From: Gelidibacter maritimus
GTDB taxonomy: Bacteria > Bacteroidota > Bacteroidia > Flavobacteriales > Flavobacteriaceae
Direction of reading: 5' to 3'
Assembly (NCBI RefSeq): GCF_014062315.1
Contig: NZ_JACGLT010000025.1
Coordinates: 1 to 45,469, forward strand
DNA: 45,469 nt
The notes under the pieces are model-generated. The model was not told where the DNA came from, did no database searches, and saw only the letters and a program-made list of their open reading frames with translations. Below are positions 22,975-33,129 of this stretch, one piece after another; the first letter of the stretch is position 1; every line of letters begins with the position of its first letter. The translations under genes and the position numbers were made by a program.

Positions 22975-23934
22975 TTATTGTTTTATAAGAATAGTGGCGT
23001 TGACATAAAATTGTTGATCGCCCGTGTCTGAAGTTGGTACCACTTTCAGTTCATAAATAGATTCTGATAATTCATATAGAGGTGATGTACTTGTGATATC
23101 CGCATATTGCGCCAGTTGTTTGATGGCGACGATTTTAGCGGGTGTTTCATCCTTGGTGTAAGGATTGACCAAAGTTAATTCCTTTCCTACTTTATAATCA
23201 TAAATCCGCGATTCAGGAATGGTGAATCGGAAGTACATACCGTCGGTTTTGTAGCCGTTAAACAAGGCGTAACCTGGAGTCAGCAATTCGCCCTCCTCCA
23301 AACTAATGGTTTCAATTGACATGTCGGCAGGAGCAATAACATATTGCTCTTCAGAAGCAGATAAAACCTCTTCCTTTGCTCCCAAGGCTCTGTCCAATTG
23401 ACCCTGAGCTTGTTCCAGCTGCTCGGAACGTGCCCCTTTTCTTATTTCGTCGCGTTTGGCTTCTAATGCAGCTACTTGCGCTTTTGCCATTTGGAGTTTC
23501 ATTTTAACCTCATCAAACTGTTGTTGACTTACCAGCGAATCTTGATACATGTTTTGCAATCGGTTGTAGGATTCCTGAGCAAACTCCATTTGCGCTTTTC
23601 CTGAATTTAACTGTCCCTCAATCTGATTGAGCTGCTCAGTGGTAGCACCATTGTAAGCTAAATTAAGTTGACCTTGGGCAGCAGTAATGGCGCCTTCAGC
23701 CTGCATTAACTTGGCATTAACTTCAGGGATATTGACCAGGGCAAGGGTATCGCCCTTATTAACCCGATCTCCTTCTTTGACGTATATCTTGTCAATCCGA
23801 CCCGCAATTTTACCACTTACTGAAATGGTTTCAAATTTCACTTTCCCTCGGTTGGGAGTGATCTGGTCGTTTTTACACGCGTTTAAAGTCAGGATTGCAA
23901 GACAGCTAATAAAAATGTGTGTATATGTTTTCAT
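22975..23934 (-). CDS. HlyD-family periplasmic adaptor
   Basis: 319 aa from the ATG at 23934 (MKTYTHIF). A lipoprotein signal is seen (LTLNAC). The biotinyl-lipoyl halves are visible as GKIAGRIDKIYVKEGDRVNKGDTLALV and ISLEEGELLTPGYALFN, separated by a long coiled coil of Gln/Glu/Lys-rich repeats (YNRLQNMYQDSLVSQQQFDEVK). It links the inner-membrane permease to the TolC-like channel. An open frame to 24051 would overlap the tolC-like gene and is rejected as start. Confidence 0.88.
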   Translation of the reverse strand: MKTYTHIFISCLAILTLNACKNDQITPNRGKVKFETISVSGKIAGRIDKIYVKEGDRVNKGDTLALVNIPEVNAKLMQAEGAITAAQGQLNLAYNGATTEQLNQIEGQLNSGKAQMEFAQESYNRLQNMYQDSLVSQQQFDEVKMKLQMAKAQVAALEAKRDEIRKGARSEQLEQAQGQLDRALGAKEEVLSASEEQYVIAPADMSIETISLEEGELLTPGYALFNGYKTDGMYFRFTIPESRIYDYKVGKELTLVNPYTKDETPAKIVAIKQLAQYADITSTSPLYELSESIYELKVVPTSDTGDQQFYVNATILIKQ

Positions 23935-23953
23935 GGTTTGATATTGTGTTGGA

Positions 23954-25327
23954 TTAATAAGTGAGTACGCCTTTGGCATGAAGCATTTCAGCAACAGCAC
24001 GTCGTTCGTTAAAATAGGATTCCTGTAATTTGAAATTGGCTTTTTCAACATCGTTTAAGGCGTCAAGCACATCATTGATAGATGCTAAATTGTTTCGGTA
24101 TTGCTTATCGACCATTTCATATGTATCATTGGCCAATTCAATTTCCTTTTCAACTATTTTGGTGTTTTGCAATGCCGACTGATACTTCAGTTCGGCTTTG
24201 GTGATACTCAATGCAATCATTTCTTCTACATCTTCAATTTGGTCTCTATAGCGTTCACTTTCTAAGCTCGCTTTTTTACTCTTTAAACGAGATTGGTTGC
24301 CATCAAAGACATTCCATTTAATGCCGGCACCAATAAACCATTTCGGATCCAATAACGATAAGTCGTCCTCAATAAATTCGTAATGTCCTTTTACCGCAAC
24401 TTTCGGAATAAAATTGCTTTTTGCCATTTTAGCTTGGTAACGGGTTGCTTTTTCAGCTTCTTCCAAGGCTTTTACCTCGTTCCGTTTTTCTGTACTGGCT
24501 GCATCGGTATTAGCAAAGGCCTGTAATTCTGGTTCCAAAAGTTTTAAGTTGGCTTTGGATTCTCCCGTGAGTTGATGGAGCAATTCAATCAACATGATGT
24601 TATTATGATCAAATTCCAGTTGTTTGGCTGCCAATTGCTGTTGGGCAAGCTCTAATTTCTTTCGGCTGAGTGGCGTCGTCAAACCATTTTCAATGGCTTT
24701 ATGAACATAAAAAATCTGCTCGTTTAAATACTTTTCAGAAGTAATCAATACCTTTTTTGATGCTTGAACAAGGGCCAATTTATCATAAGCCTCTATGATT
24801 TGTAGGGCGACTTTATCTCTTTCTGCAAGTCCGACATACTTTAAGGAGCTTTCTTTATGTTTACTCGCCTTAAGGGCATTACTGGCTTCAAATCCGCTAA
24901 ACAACACCCAATCCAAATCCACGGACGATTTTAGAATGTTCTTGTTTTGAAGGTTTGGAACATCTTCTAGTGGGATATTATCGGGAAATGGCGAGTTGAA
25001 CGGCAAACCAAAAGCATCTTTAATGACCAATTTTTGAGTGGCGATCAATAAGGTTTGGGTGTCATCATCAAAAGTAATGTCATCGTCCAATCGGACAAAG
25101 CTCCCATTAAAAGTGATTTTAGGTAAGAAAACAGATTTTGCCAATTGCTGATCTATCTGTGCTTGTTCGGCATCAATTCGGTTGGATTGTATTTGATGAT
25201 TCTTGTTGAGCCCTTTATGGATCAAGTCCTGTAATACAGGGTCCAGTTGCTGTGCTGCGATGACCAACGGCAGTGCCAGTGTGAAGACCGTCAGAAACAT
25301 CTTTAAGACGATTGTATTTTGGTTCAT
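23954..25327 (-). CDS. TolC-family outer membrane efflux protein
   Basis: 457 aa with a signal peptide (VFTLALPLVIAAQ). The TolC fold is seen as two long coiled-coil halves, including ALKASKHKESSLKYVGLAERDKVALQIIEAYDKL and the second hairpin KQYRNNLASINDVLDALNDVEKANFKLQESYF. It is the first gene of the tripartite efflux operon (TolC, HlyD, permease), 19 bp before the adaptor gene. A large tandem repeat lies upstream of it. Confidence 0.9.
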   Translation of the reverse strand: MNQNTIVLKMFLTVFTLALPLVIAAQQLDPVLQDLIHKGLNKNHQIQSNRIDAEQAQIDQQLAKSVFLPKITFNGSFVRLDDDITFDDDTQTLLIATQKLVIKDAFGLPFNSPFPDNIPLEDVPNLQNKNILKSSVDLDWVLFSGFEASNALKASKHKESSLKYVGLAERDKVALQIIEAYDKLALVQASKKVLITSEKYLNEQIFYVHKAIENGLTTPLSRKKLELAQQQLAAKQLEFDHNNIMLIELLHQLTGESKANLKLLEPELQAFANTDAASTEKRNEVKALEEAEKATRYQAKMAKSNFIPKVAVKGHYEFIEDDLSLLDPKWFIGAGIKWNVFDGNQSRLKSKKASLESERYRDQIEDVEEMIALSITKAELKYQSALQNTKIVEKEIELANDTYEMVDKQYRNNLASINDVLDALNDVEKANFKLQESYFNERRAVAEMLHAKGVLTY

Positions 25328-25493
25328 TGTTGATTGTTTTTATAAATATAAGGCAAAGTTGAGTGAATTTTAAGAAAATTCCTTTGACATAGGTCAAATA
25401 ATGGGGGAGGGTTGAGGGGGGACTTGCCCGAACGTTCCTTTCCTTCCACGAATGAATACTGGAGAGGTACGGGCGGGTTAGGGATTAGTTGTT

Positions 25494-26690
25494 ACACAGA
25501 GTTTCACGGAGACGACGCGGAGTTGCACAGAGTTATGAGGAGCATGTTATTATTTGATTGAAGTAGCGTTCTGCGTATATCTGCGTCATCTGTGGGAGAT
25601 TAACAGTTCTTACACAGAGTTTCACGGAGACGACGCAGAGTTGCACAGAGTTATGAGGAGCGTGTTATTATTTGATTGAAGTAGCGTTCTGCGTATATCT
25701 ACGTCATCTGCGGGAGATTAACAGTTCTTACACAGAGTTTCACGGAGACGACGCAGAGTTGCACAGAGTTATGAGGAGCGTGTTATTATTTGATTGAAGT
25801 AGCGTTCTGCGTATATCTGTGTCATCTGCGGGAGATTAACAGTTCTTACACAGAGTTTCACGGAGACGACGCGGAGTTGCACAGAGTTATAAAGCGCATG
25901 TTATTATTTGATTGAAGTAGCGTTCTGCGTATATCTGCGTCATCTGCGGGAGACTAACAGTTCTTACACAGAGTTTCACGGAGACAACGCGGAGTTGCAC
26001 AGAGTTATAAAGCGCGTGTTATTATTTGATTGAAGTAGCGTTCTGCGTATATCTGCGTCATCTGCGGGAGATTAATAGTTGTTACACAGAGTTTCACGGA
26101 GTCAACGCGGAGTTGCACAGAGTTATGAGGAGCGTGTTATTATTTGATTAAAGTAGCGTTCTGCGTATATCTGCGTCATCTGCGGGAGATTAACAGTTCT
26201 TACACAGAGTTTCACGGAGTCAACGCGGAGTTGCACAGAGCTATGAAGCGCGTGTTATTATTTGATTGAAGTAGCGTTCTGCGTATATCTGCGTCATCTG
26301 CGGGAGATCAACAGTTGTTGCACAGAGATTCACGGAGACGACGCGGAGCTGCACAGAGTTATAAGGAGCGTGTTATTCTTTGATTGAAGTAGCGTTCTGC
26401 GTATATCTGCGTCATCTGCGGGAGATTACAGTTCTTACACAGAGTTTCATGGAGACAACGCGGAGTTGCACAGAGTTATGAATGGCGTGTTATAATTTGA
26501 TTGAAGTAGCGTTCTGCGTATATCTGCGTTATCTGCGGGAGATTAACAGTTGTTACACAGAGTTTCACGGAGGCTACACGGAGGCGCACGGAGTTTTAAA
26601 TGAAAGACACTTAATAATTAATTGAAACCGGTTTCCACATATATCTGCGCGACCTACCCGTCCGGCAGGTGGGTCTGTGGGAGATTAAAA
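25494..26690. repeat. Tenfold 118-bp tandem repeat
   Basis: Units start with ACACAGAGTTTCACGGAG at 25494, 25612, 25730, 25848, 25966, 26084, 26202, 26320, 26437 and 26555. The period is 118 bp (117 once). The first nine are nearly identical, and the tenth is degenerate to about 26690. Each unit has an internal CACAGAG…GCGGAGTTGCACAGAG echo and a CTGCG…CTGCG…CTGCGGGAG block. No long open frame is shared by all units. It fills the spacer between the TolC operon and the 3' end of a crp-like gene. Confidence 0.95.
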
Positions 26691-26697
26691 AAATAAT

Positions 26698-27258
26698 TCA
26701 TCCTTTTCTAATCCTGCTCAATGTTTCTTGGGTCATCCCCAAATAAGAAGCGATATGTCCCAAGGGCACTTGATAGGCGATATCTGGAAATTCTGCCAGC
26801 ATATAATCGTAGCGTTCTCTGGCGGTCTGGAATTGGATGGCGTTGAGCTTGTTGACCATCTTGGTGAGCATTTCGGTGGCAACCAGTCGGCCCATGGTTT
26901 CCATTTTGTGATATTTGGCAAACAACTGATCAATATCAGATTTAGAAATAGAGTAGAGCTCAGTGTCTTCCAAAACCTCTAAGTAATATAAACTTGGCGT
27001 TTGCTGAAAAAAGCTGTCCACACTGGACATGAATTTTCCAATTCCAAAAAACCATTGGGTAATTTCCTTGCCGCTTTCATTAAGGTAATAACTACGGCCC
27101 ATACCTTTTTCAACAAAATATAAGGTTTTACAAATCTCACCTTGACGGACGAGCGTTTGATTTTTTAAAACTGTTTCTTTCTTGAAATGTGAAACGATAT
27201 CTTTCAATTCCCCGTCTGTAAAGGGAACTATGCTACTTAAAAAGTCGGTAAAGTTCAT
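26698..27258 (-). CDS. Crp/Fnr-family transcriptional regulator
   Basis: 186 aa from ATG 27258 (MNFTDFLSSIVPF). It has a cNMP-binding beta-roll (GEICKTLYFVEKGMGRSYYLNESGKEITQWFFGIGKFM) and a C-terminal HTH (VPLGHIASYLGMTQETLSRIRKG). No Fe-S cysteines. The open frame runs upstream to 27555, but that extension is unlike the family and falls in intergenic sequence. It is divergent from the CynX/NimT transporter gene, which it may regulate. Such CRP-like regulators with an IASYLGMTQETLSRIR helix are common single-gene regulators in Bacteroidota. Confidence 0.85.
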   Translation of the reverse strand: MNFTDFLSSIVPFTDGELKDIVSHFKKETVLKNQTLVRQGEICKTLYFVEKGMGRSYYLNESGKEITQWFFGIGKFMSSVDSFFQQTPSLYYLEVLEDTELYSISKSDIDQLFAKYHKMETMGRLVATEMLTKMVNKLNAIQFQTARERYDYMLAEFPDIAYQVPLGHIASYLGMTQETLSRIRKG

Positions 27259-27694
27259 ATATGTAAAGGTAGGTCTGCTAAATATGTTACAAATTAAGTA
27301 AAATACGAAATAGAATAAGCAATCTAAATGATGAAATATCTGCGCACTCCGATGTCTCGTTAAATCAGATTTGAAATCCAGGTGCTTTAATAGCGACAGA
27401 ATTATACTCTTCAGACTCAATTCCATAATAAAACCCTCGGATTCCGTCCGAACGGTACGGGCAGGCAAGCTCACGAAGTATAAAGAAGGAATTGTCTTAT
27501 TGATGGAGACAAGCCTTGGGTTGTTAAAACCCACTGCTGGGAATAAACAATGCAATCCATCGCTTCTTCTAAAAACAAAAGCCTAATTTTGCTGTCTTTT
27601 TAATAGGAATATGCTTTAAGGATAAATGGGTGTTGAATTAAGAAAAGGCATTGGATTCTAAGATGAGTTGTAATCTTTTGCTGAGCAAATATTT
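27259..27694. other. Divergent intergenic region
   Basis: Separates the crp-like gene from the CynX/NimT-like transporter gene. A 13-bp near-palindrome TTTGCT-G-AGCAAA (about 27676-27688) lies just before the transporter start and could be an operator. GC-rich strings near 27435-27470 look like degraded REP material. No gene is called. Confidence 0.4.
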
Positions 27695-28885
27695 ATGGAC
27701 ACACAGGATAAAAATGGCTTAAATAAAACATCACGAACACTATTGCTCGTGGGCATTTTGTTCGTATCAATCAATTTAAGACCGGCGCTTTCAAGTATTG
27801 GTCCATTAATCGACATGATTCGTCAAGATGTTGGTCTTTCAGATTCGTTGCTGGGCTTGCTTACCACATTGCCTTTAATTGCATTTGGTTTTGTATCAAC
27901 AATTACACCGCTGTTCACTAAGCGTTTCGGCATTGGAAAGACCATCTTAGGGGCTTTAGTTTTACTAACAGCTGGCATTACCATTCGTTCCATAGGCGGT
28001 ATATTCGAATTATATTTGGGCACTATTTTATTGGGAATAGCCATTGCATTTGGAAATGTATTGATTCCTGCATTGATAAAAAGAAACTTTCATCACAAAG
28101 CTGGATTTGTTACCAGTCTGTATTCCGGTATTATGTCACTTGGCGCTGCCTTTGCAGCCGGATTAAGCGTTCCTTTGGCCGTTGCGCACAACTTAGGTTG
28201 GCGGGGCTCCTTGGCCGTATGGGCAGTATTAGCGGTCATGGCAATGATTATTTGGATCCCCAACCTCAAACGTATTAATCGGACACCGCCTCGTAGAAGT
28301 TTTAAAGAAGCCATGAAAAAATTAAGTGGTTCGGCGTTGGTCTGGAAAATGGCTCTCTATATGGGCCTGCAATCTTTGGCGTTTTATGTGATTTTAGCTT
28401 GGTTGCCCGCAATTCTTATTGACCGAGGTTATGATGATGTTTATGCAGGGTGGATGCTGTCATTATCACAAGCCACTGGAATAATCGGCGCTATTGTAAT
28501 TCCTGTTTGGGCTGGTTCACGAAAAGATCAACGTTTGGTCATCGTGTCTTTAATTATTGTTGAGGTTATTGCATTGATTGGATTAATGATTCCAGGAATT
28601 GGGATGGTTGAGCTTTGGGTCGGTTTGATTGGAATGGTGCTTGGTGGTACATTTGGTTTGGCATTATTGCTAATCGTGTTAAGATCTAAAGATGCCGAAA
28701 CCGCAGCTGAACTTTCAGGAATTGTTCAATCTATTGGTTATTTTATTGCCGCCACCGGGCCTTTTATTGTAGGGGTGATTTATGATCTTACGGAAATCTG
28801 GAACTATGCTTTGGTTTTGTTAGTGGTAATTGCCATCATCAAACTGGTTATGGGCATTGATGTTGGAAAAGACAAGAAGGTTTAG
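27695..28885 (+). CDS. CynX/NimT-family MFS transporter
   Basis: 396 aa with 12 predicted helices. The N-terminal motif NLRPALSSIGPLIDMIRQDVGLSDSLLGLLTTLPLIAFG is characteristic of the CynX/NimT/YeaN group of the major facilitator superfamily, which covers cyanate, 2-nitroimidazole and related transporters. The substrate here is unknown. It is monocistronic and divergent from the crp-like gene. Confidence 0.85.
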   Translation: MDTQDKNGLNKTSRTLLLVGILFVSINLRPALSSIGPLIDMIRQDVGLSDSLLGLLTTLPLIAFGFVSTITPLFTKRFGIGKTILGALVLLTAGITIRSIGGIFELYLGTILLGIAIAFGNVLIPALIKRNFHHKAGFVTSLYSGIMSLGAAFAAGLSVPLAVAHNLGWRGSLAVWAVLAVMAMIIWIPNLKRINRTPPRRSFKEAMKKLSGSALVWKMALYMGLQSLAFYVILAWLPAILIDRGYDDVYAGWMLSLSQATGIIGAIVIPVWAGSRKDQRLVIVSLIIVEVIALIGLMIPGIGMVELWVGLIGMVLGGTFGLALLLIVLRSKDAETAAELSGIVQSIGYFIAATGPFIVGVIYDLTEIWNYALVLLVVIAIIKLVMGIDVGKDKKV

Positions 28886-29006
28886 GGGTTAATATGCTAT
28901 GGCATAAACCTATTTAGAATTATTGTTTTCATTGGATTGAGTACTATTGCACTTAGTTATATTGAGCAACTGATAGTTTAAGTGAATACCTCTAAACGAC
29001 ATGTAT

Positions 29007-29753
29007 CTAATTAGTTACCAGGGGTTCTAAAGTCTCCCAAACTGTATTCGCCAATATCTTATGGCCCTCCACATTGGGATGGATGCCGTCGCTCTGATTT
29101 AAGGAAGCAATCCCACCAACATCCTTTAGAATAAATGGTATAAACTCCAAGTTGTTCTGTTCTGCCAAGTCGGCGTAGAGTTGACGAAACTCGGAGGTGT
29201 AGTCCTGACCCATATTGGGCGGCAATTCCATGCCTGCAAGAATGATGGTGGTTTGCGGACTTTTATCTTTTACCACATCAATGATGGCTTGCAAATTGGC
29301 GCGCGTTTCAGATAGGGCCACCCCACGCAATCCGTCGTTTGCGCCAAGTTCCAGAATGAACAGATCCACATTTTGCTTAATCACCCAATCAATTCGGCTT
29401 CTACCGCCTGCCGTAGTTTCGCCACTGACGCCCGAATTGATTACCGTATAATTCAAATCCAAGGAATCAATCTTTTGTTGTAACAGTGCTGGGTAGGCAT
29501 CATTACTATCGTCCAATCCGTAGCCCGCGGTGATACTGTCACCAAAACACAGAATCGTTTTGTTTTTACTTTCGTTGATCACAAGGTTTTCGGTCTGTTC
29601 GGTACTACTTTGGGCCTCCGTTGTTTTTTCCGTTTTACCATCGCCACAGGATAATAGCAGTAATGGCAGAATAAAATAACAAAACTTTATGAGTTTGTGA
29701 GCGATTGCGGTTGGTAGAATTGAATGCATTTGTTTATTTTGAGCCTTGGACAT
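29007..29753 (-). CDS. tesA: Lipoprotein arylesterase/lysophospholipase (TesA-like)
   Basis: 248 aa SGNH hydrolase. The blocks are GDSITAGYGL (catalytic Ser about residue 73), SGVSGETTAGG, GANDGLRG, and DGIHPNVEGH with the catalytic Asp and His. A lipobox (LLLSC, Cys36) anchors it, which is a Bacteroidota variation on soluble TesA. It lies back to back with a ybbA-ybbP-like ABC pair, the same neighbourhood as in many bacteria, with a 26-bp gap. Confidence 0.9.
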   Translation of the reverse strand: MSKAQNKQMHSILPTAIAHKLIKFCYFILPLLLLSCGDGKTEKTTEAQSSTEQTENLVINESKNKTILCFGDSITAGYGLDDSNDAYPALLQQKIDSLDLNYTVINSGVSGETTAGGRSRIDWVIKQNVDLFILELGANDGLRGVALSETRANLQAIIDVVKDKSPQTTIILAGMELPPNMGQDYTSEFRQLYADLAEQNNLEFIPFILKDVGGIASLNQSDGIHPNVEGHKILANTVWETLEPLVTN

Positions 29754-29779
29754 AAGTCGCTATTTAAATTAAAATTTAT

Positions 29780-30469
29780 ATGCCAAAGATATTAAAGATT
29801 ACCGGGTTGGAAAAGACATATACCAGTGGTAACAAACAATTAACGGTCTTGCACGACATCTCTTTTGAGGTGGAGAAGGGCCAAACCTTTTCTATTGTTG
29901 GTCCCTCCGGAAGTGGGAAGACCACCTTACTCGGCTTATGCGCGGGCTTGGATCAGCCCAATGCAGGGCGTGTGGAACTCTGTGGTCAGGATTTAAATGA
30001 TTTAAACGAAGACCAACGCGCACAGTTGCGCAACAAGGAAGTCGGTTTTATTTTTCAGAATTTCCAATTGTTGCCAACACTTACGGCCCTCGAAAATGTG
30101 AGTGTACCCTTAGAATTGCAGGGCAATAAGGACGCGGTCAAAAAGAGTAAAGTGTTGTTGGAAAAAGTAGGTCTGGGCGATCGGGTGCACCATTATCCGT
30201 CGCAACTTTCTGGTGGCGAGCAGCAACGGGTGGCCTTAGCGCGAGCCTTTGCCAATGCACCCTCCATATTATTTGCCGATGAACCTACCGGTAATTTAGA
30301 TGACGACACTGGTGAAAAGGTGATCAAGTTGCTATTCGATCTCAATAAAGAAAATGGCACCACCTTGGTTATCATTACCCACGATCTGGAATTAGCGAAT
30401 CGCACCCAACAAATCTTACGTCTTAAAGGCGGAAAAATAGTAACCAATCAATTGACTCCCGTACTGTGA
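29780..30469 (+). CDS. ybbA: ABC transporter ATPase (YbbA/LolD-like)
   Basis: 229 aa. Walker A GPSGSGKTT at 41-49, signature LSGGEQQRVALARAFA, Walker B ILFADEPTGNLD, and H-loop TLVIITHDLELA. Together with the overlapping permease it forms a MacB/LolCDE-type complex that does mechanical work on the periplasmic side. The divergent neighbour is tesA-like, as in E. coli. Confidence 0.92.
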   Translation: MPKILKITGLEKTYTSGNKQLTVLHDISFEVEKGQTFSIVGPSGSGKTTLLGLCAGLDQPNAGRVELCGQDLNDLNEDQRAQLRNKEVGFIFQNFQLLPTLTALENVSVPLELQGNKDAVKKSKVLLEKVGLGDRVHHYPSQLSGGEQQRVALARAFANAPSILFADEPTGNLDDDTGEKVIKLLFDLNKENGTTLVIITHDLELANRTQQILRLKGGKIVTNQLTPVL

Positions 30470-33012
30470 ACGACTCTCCATTAAAAACCAACCTACAGAC
30501 CTTTTGGCTTTTTAAAATGGCCTGGCGTGATGCCAAAGCCAGCAAAGTGCGTTTGTTCCTATTTATGGCGTCTATTATCCTGGGGATTGCAGCCGTGGTA
30601 TCCATTCAATTGTTCAGTACGAATCTGAAAGACAATATACAAAGTCAATCCAAAGTCTTGATGGGTGCCGATTTTATTATCGATTCCAGACAGGAGCCCA
30701 CAGCGCGTGCCCAAGCGATTATCGACTCGTTAAATCCTAAGGCTTCCGAAGTCAAGTTTGTATCCATGATTGCCTTTCCCAAGAATGGTGGCACCAAGTT
30801 GGTGCAGGTACGTGGCATGGAAGGCGGCTTTCCTTTTTACGGAAAAATAGAAACACAACCTGCCTCTGCTGCAGATACTTATCAAGAATCAGATGGTGCT
30901 TTGGTTGATGCTACATTGATGCTGCAATTTGATGTGCAGCCTGGCGATTCCATCAAAGTAGGCGAACTCACATTGCCTATTGCAGGTGCCTTAAATTCAA
31001 TTCCGGGGAGCTCAGCCATTTCCACCTCCGTAGCCCCACCGGTCATCATTCCGTACCGTTTTGTTGAAGCCACCCAACTGTTGCAGTTTGGGAGCCGGAA
31101 GGAATACCAGTATTTCTACAAAACTTCAGATACTTTAGATTTAGTCCAACTCAAAGACCAATTGGAACCAAAACTCGAAGAGGAAAATGCCGACTTAAGC
31201 ACCCATATCAGCAGCACTAAACGCTTGGGCCGACGTTATGACAATGTGGGCAAGTTCTTGAACTTGGCCGCGTTTATCGCTTTGTTATTGGGTTGTATTG
31301 GAATTGCGAGTTCCGTGCATATTTATATCAAAGAAAAGCTAAGGGCCATTGCGGTTCTTAAATGTATGGGTGCGTCCCGACTCCAAAGCTTCGTGATCTT
31401 CCTCATTCAAATTGCAGGGATTGGGATTGTTGGCGGCCTTATCGGATCGCTCATTGGCGTTGGGTTACAAGGTCTATTTCCGTATCTTTTAAAAGATTTT
31501 TTACCGTTTGCGTTGGACATTAGTATTTCGGCCCAACCAATTGTCATCGGCGTGTTTTTAGGTCTGTTTATGTCGGTGCTATTTGCGCTCTTACCTTTGT
31601 TGCGCACCTGGTACGTGTCGCCCTTGGAAGTGTTGCGCGTAGATGAGGAAGCCGTTCAAGAACCCATGAAAGTACGGGTGATTGTATTTATGGCCATTAT
31701 GGTGTTTCTATTTTTGTTCTCGCTTTGGCTTATCCAAAATTGGCTCTATGCTTTGGCGTTTGTAGGCGCGACGCTCATCACCTTTGCGGTTTTGGCGGGA
31801 ATTGCGGCGCTCTTTATCAAAACCATTAAACGGTTTTTCCCAAAGCGTTGGGGCTTTACGGCACGCCAAAGCTTGCTCAATCTATTCCGACCAAACAACC
31901 AAACCGTTGTCTTGGTAGTGGCTATAGGTTTGGGGACTTTTTTAATCAGCACGCTGTATTTTACCAAAGACATTTTACTAGCGAAAACAGAAGTAGGGCA
32001 GACCTCTGAAAACGCCAATATCATCATCCTGGATGTGCAAACAGAACAGCGTGAGGCCGTAGCCCAAAGCATTGTCACCAAAGATTTGCCCGTGGTCAAT
32101 AATATTCCGATGGTCACCATGCGAATGCACAGTATTAAAGGCCGATTGGTGAACGATATCCGTCAGGACACCACAAACCAAGTTCGTAACTGGATTTTGA
32201 ATCACGAATTTAGAACCACCTATCGCGATACGCTGACCGCTTCTGAAGAATTGCAGGAAGGCAATTGGATACCGAGATTACAACCAGATGAACCGGTGGT
32301 CATCTCCATTTCAGATAACCTCTCGGAAGATGCAAAGGTTACTGTAGGCGATACGATTGTATTCAATGTGCAAGGCGTGCTTATGGAAACCACCGTAGGT
32401 AGTATCCGTAAAGTGGATTGGGCGCAAATGCAGCTCAATTTTACCATTGTGTTTCCGGCAGGCGTGCTCGAGGATGCGCCACAATTCAACGTGTTGACTA
32501 CCACGGTCAAGGACGAATCGAGTTCAGCAGCATTACAGCGCGATCTGGTGTCTAAATTCCCCAATTTGTCCATTATCGATTTACGACAAGTATTTACACT
32601 TGTAGAAGATATCTTGGATAAAGTCTCTTGGGTCATCAATTTTATGGCATTTTTCAGTATCCTTACTGGTATTATTGTCTTGATTGGCTCAGTAAGGACC
32701 AGTAAATATCAGCGAATCAAGGAAAGTGTCTTACTACGGACATTAGGGGCCAAAAACTCACAGATCTTACAAATCTCAGCCTTTGAATATGTGTTTTTGG
32801 GATTGTTGGGAAGTCTGGTCGGGATTTTATTGGCCTTGGTGAGCAGTTTGTGCTTGGCTTTCTTTGTATTTAAAGAACCTTTTGCGCCCTCGTTGATTCC
32901 TTTTGTGGTATTCCTTCCGGGGATCACATTGCTGGTTTTGGCCATTGGCTTGAGCAATATTCGTACCGTACTAAAAAGTTCGCCGTTGGAAGTGTTGCGA
33001 AGAGAGGTTTAG
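30466..33012 (+). CDS. ybbP: FtsX-type ABC permease, large (YbbP-like)
   Basis: 848 aa, about the length of YbbP. Begins at GTG 30466, overlapping the ATPase gene stop by 4 bp (GTGA), so translation is coupled. The N-terminal helix is followed by a large periplasmic domain. Two FtsX cores with conserved helices are seen (VHIYIKEKLRAIAVLKCMGAS near residue 285; VRTSKYQRIKESVLLRTLGA near residue 745), each followed by the PLEVLR motif. Probable ten-helix duplicated permease. Substrate or partner unknown. Confidence 0.9.
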   Translation: MNDSPLKTNLQTFWLFKMAWRDAKASKVRLFLFMASIILGIAAVVSIQLFSTNLKDNIQSQSKVLMGADFIIDSRQEPTARAQAIIDSLNPKASEVKFVSMIAFPKNGGTKLVQVRGMEGGFPFYGKIETQPASAADTYQESDGALVDATLMLQFDVQPGDSIKVGELTLPIAGALNSIPGSSAISTSVAPPVIIPYRFVEATQLLQFGSRKEYQYFYKTSDTLDLVQLKDQLEPKLEEENADLSTHISSTKRLGRRYDNVGKFLNLAAFIALLLGCIGIASSVHIYIKEKLRAIAVLKCMGASRLQSFVIFLIQIAGIGIVGGLIGSLIGVGLQGLFPYLLKDFLPFALDISISAQPIVIGVFLGLFMSVLFALLPLLRTWYVSPLEVLRVDEEAVQEPMKVRVIVFMAIMVFLFLFSLWLIQNWLYALAFVGATLITFAVLAGIAALFIKTIKRFFPKRWGFTARQSLLNLFRPNNQTVVLVVAIGLGTFLISTLYFTKDILLAKTEVGQTSENANIIILDVQTEQREAVAQSIVTKDLPVVNNIPMVTMRMHSIKGRLVNDIRQDTTNQVRNWILNHEFRTTYRDTLTASEELQEGNWIPRLQPDEPVVISISDNLSEDAKVTVGDTIVFNVQGVLMETTVGSIRKVDWAQMQLNFTIVFPAGVLEDAPQFNVLTTTVKDESSSAALQRDLVSKFPNLSIIDLRQVFTLVEDILDKVSWVINFMAFFSILTGIIVLIGSVRTSKYQRIKESVLLRTLGAKNSQILQISAFEYVFLGLLGSLVGILLALVSSLCLAFFVFKEPFAPSLIPFVVFLPGITLLVLAIGLSNIRTVLKSSPLEVLRREV

Positions 33013-33129
33013 CCATTAAATAGGTATAGCATTCTTTCGGAAAATGAACAAAATTTATGAATCTATGTTTAATGGAAATGGAATGCTATTCTGTCAATGA
33101 TCGTTTTCTATTTTGGGAGGTTAGATGTC

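Noticed and set aside
25494-26690. CRISPR-like array
   Set aside because: The whole 118-bp unit is repeated with no unique spacers, and no cas genes are nearby.
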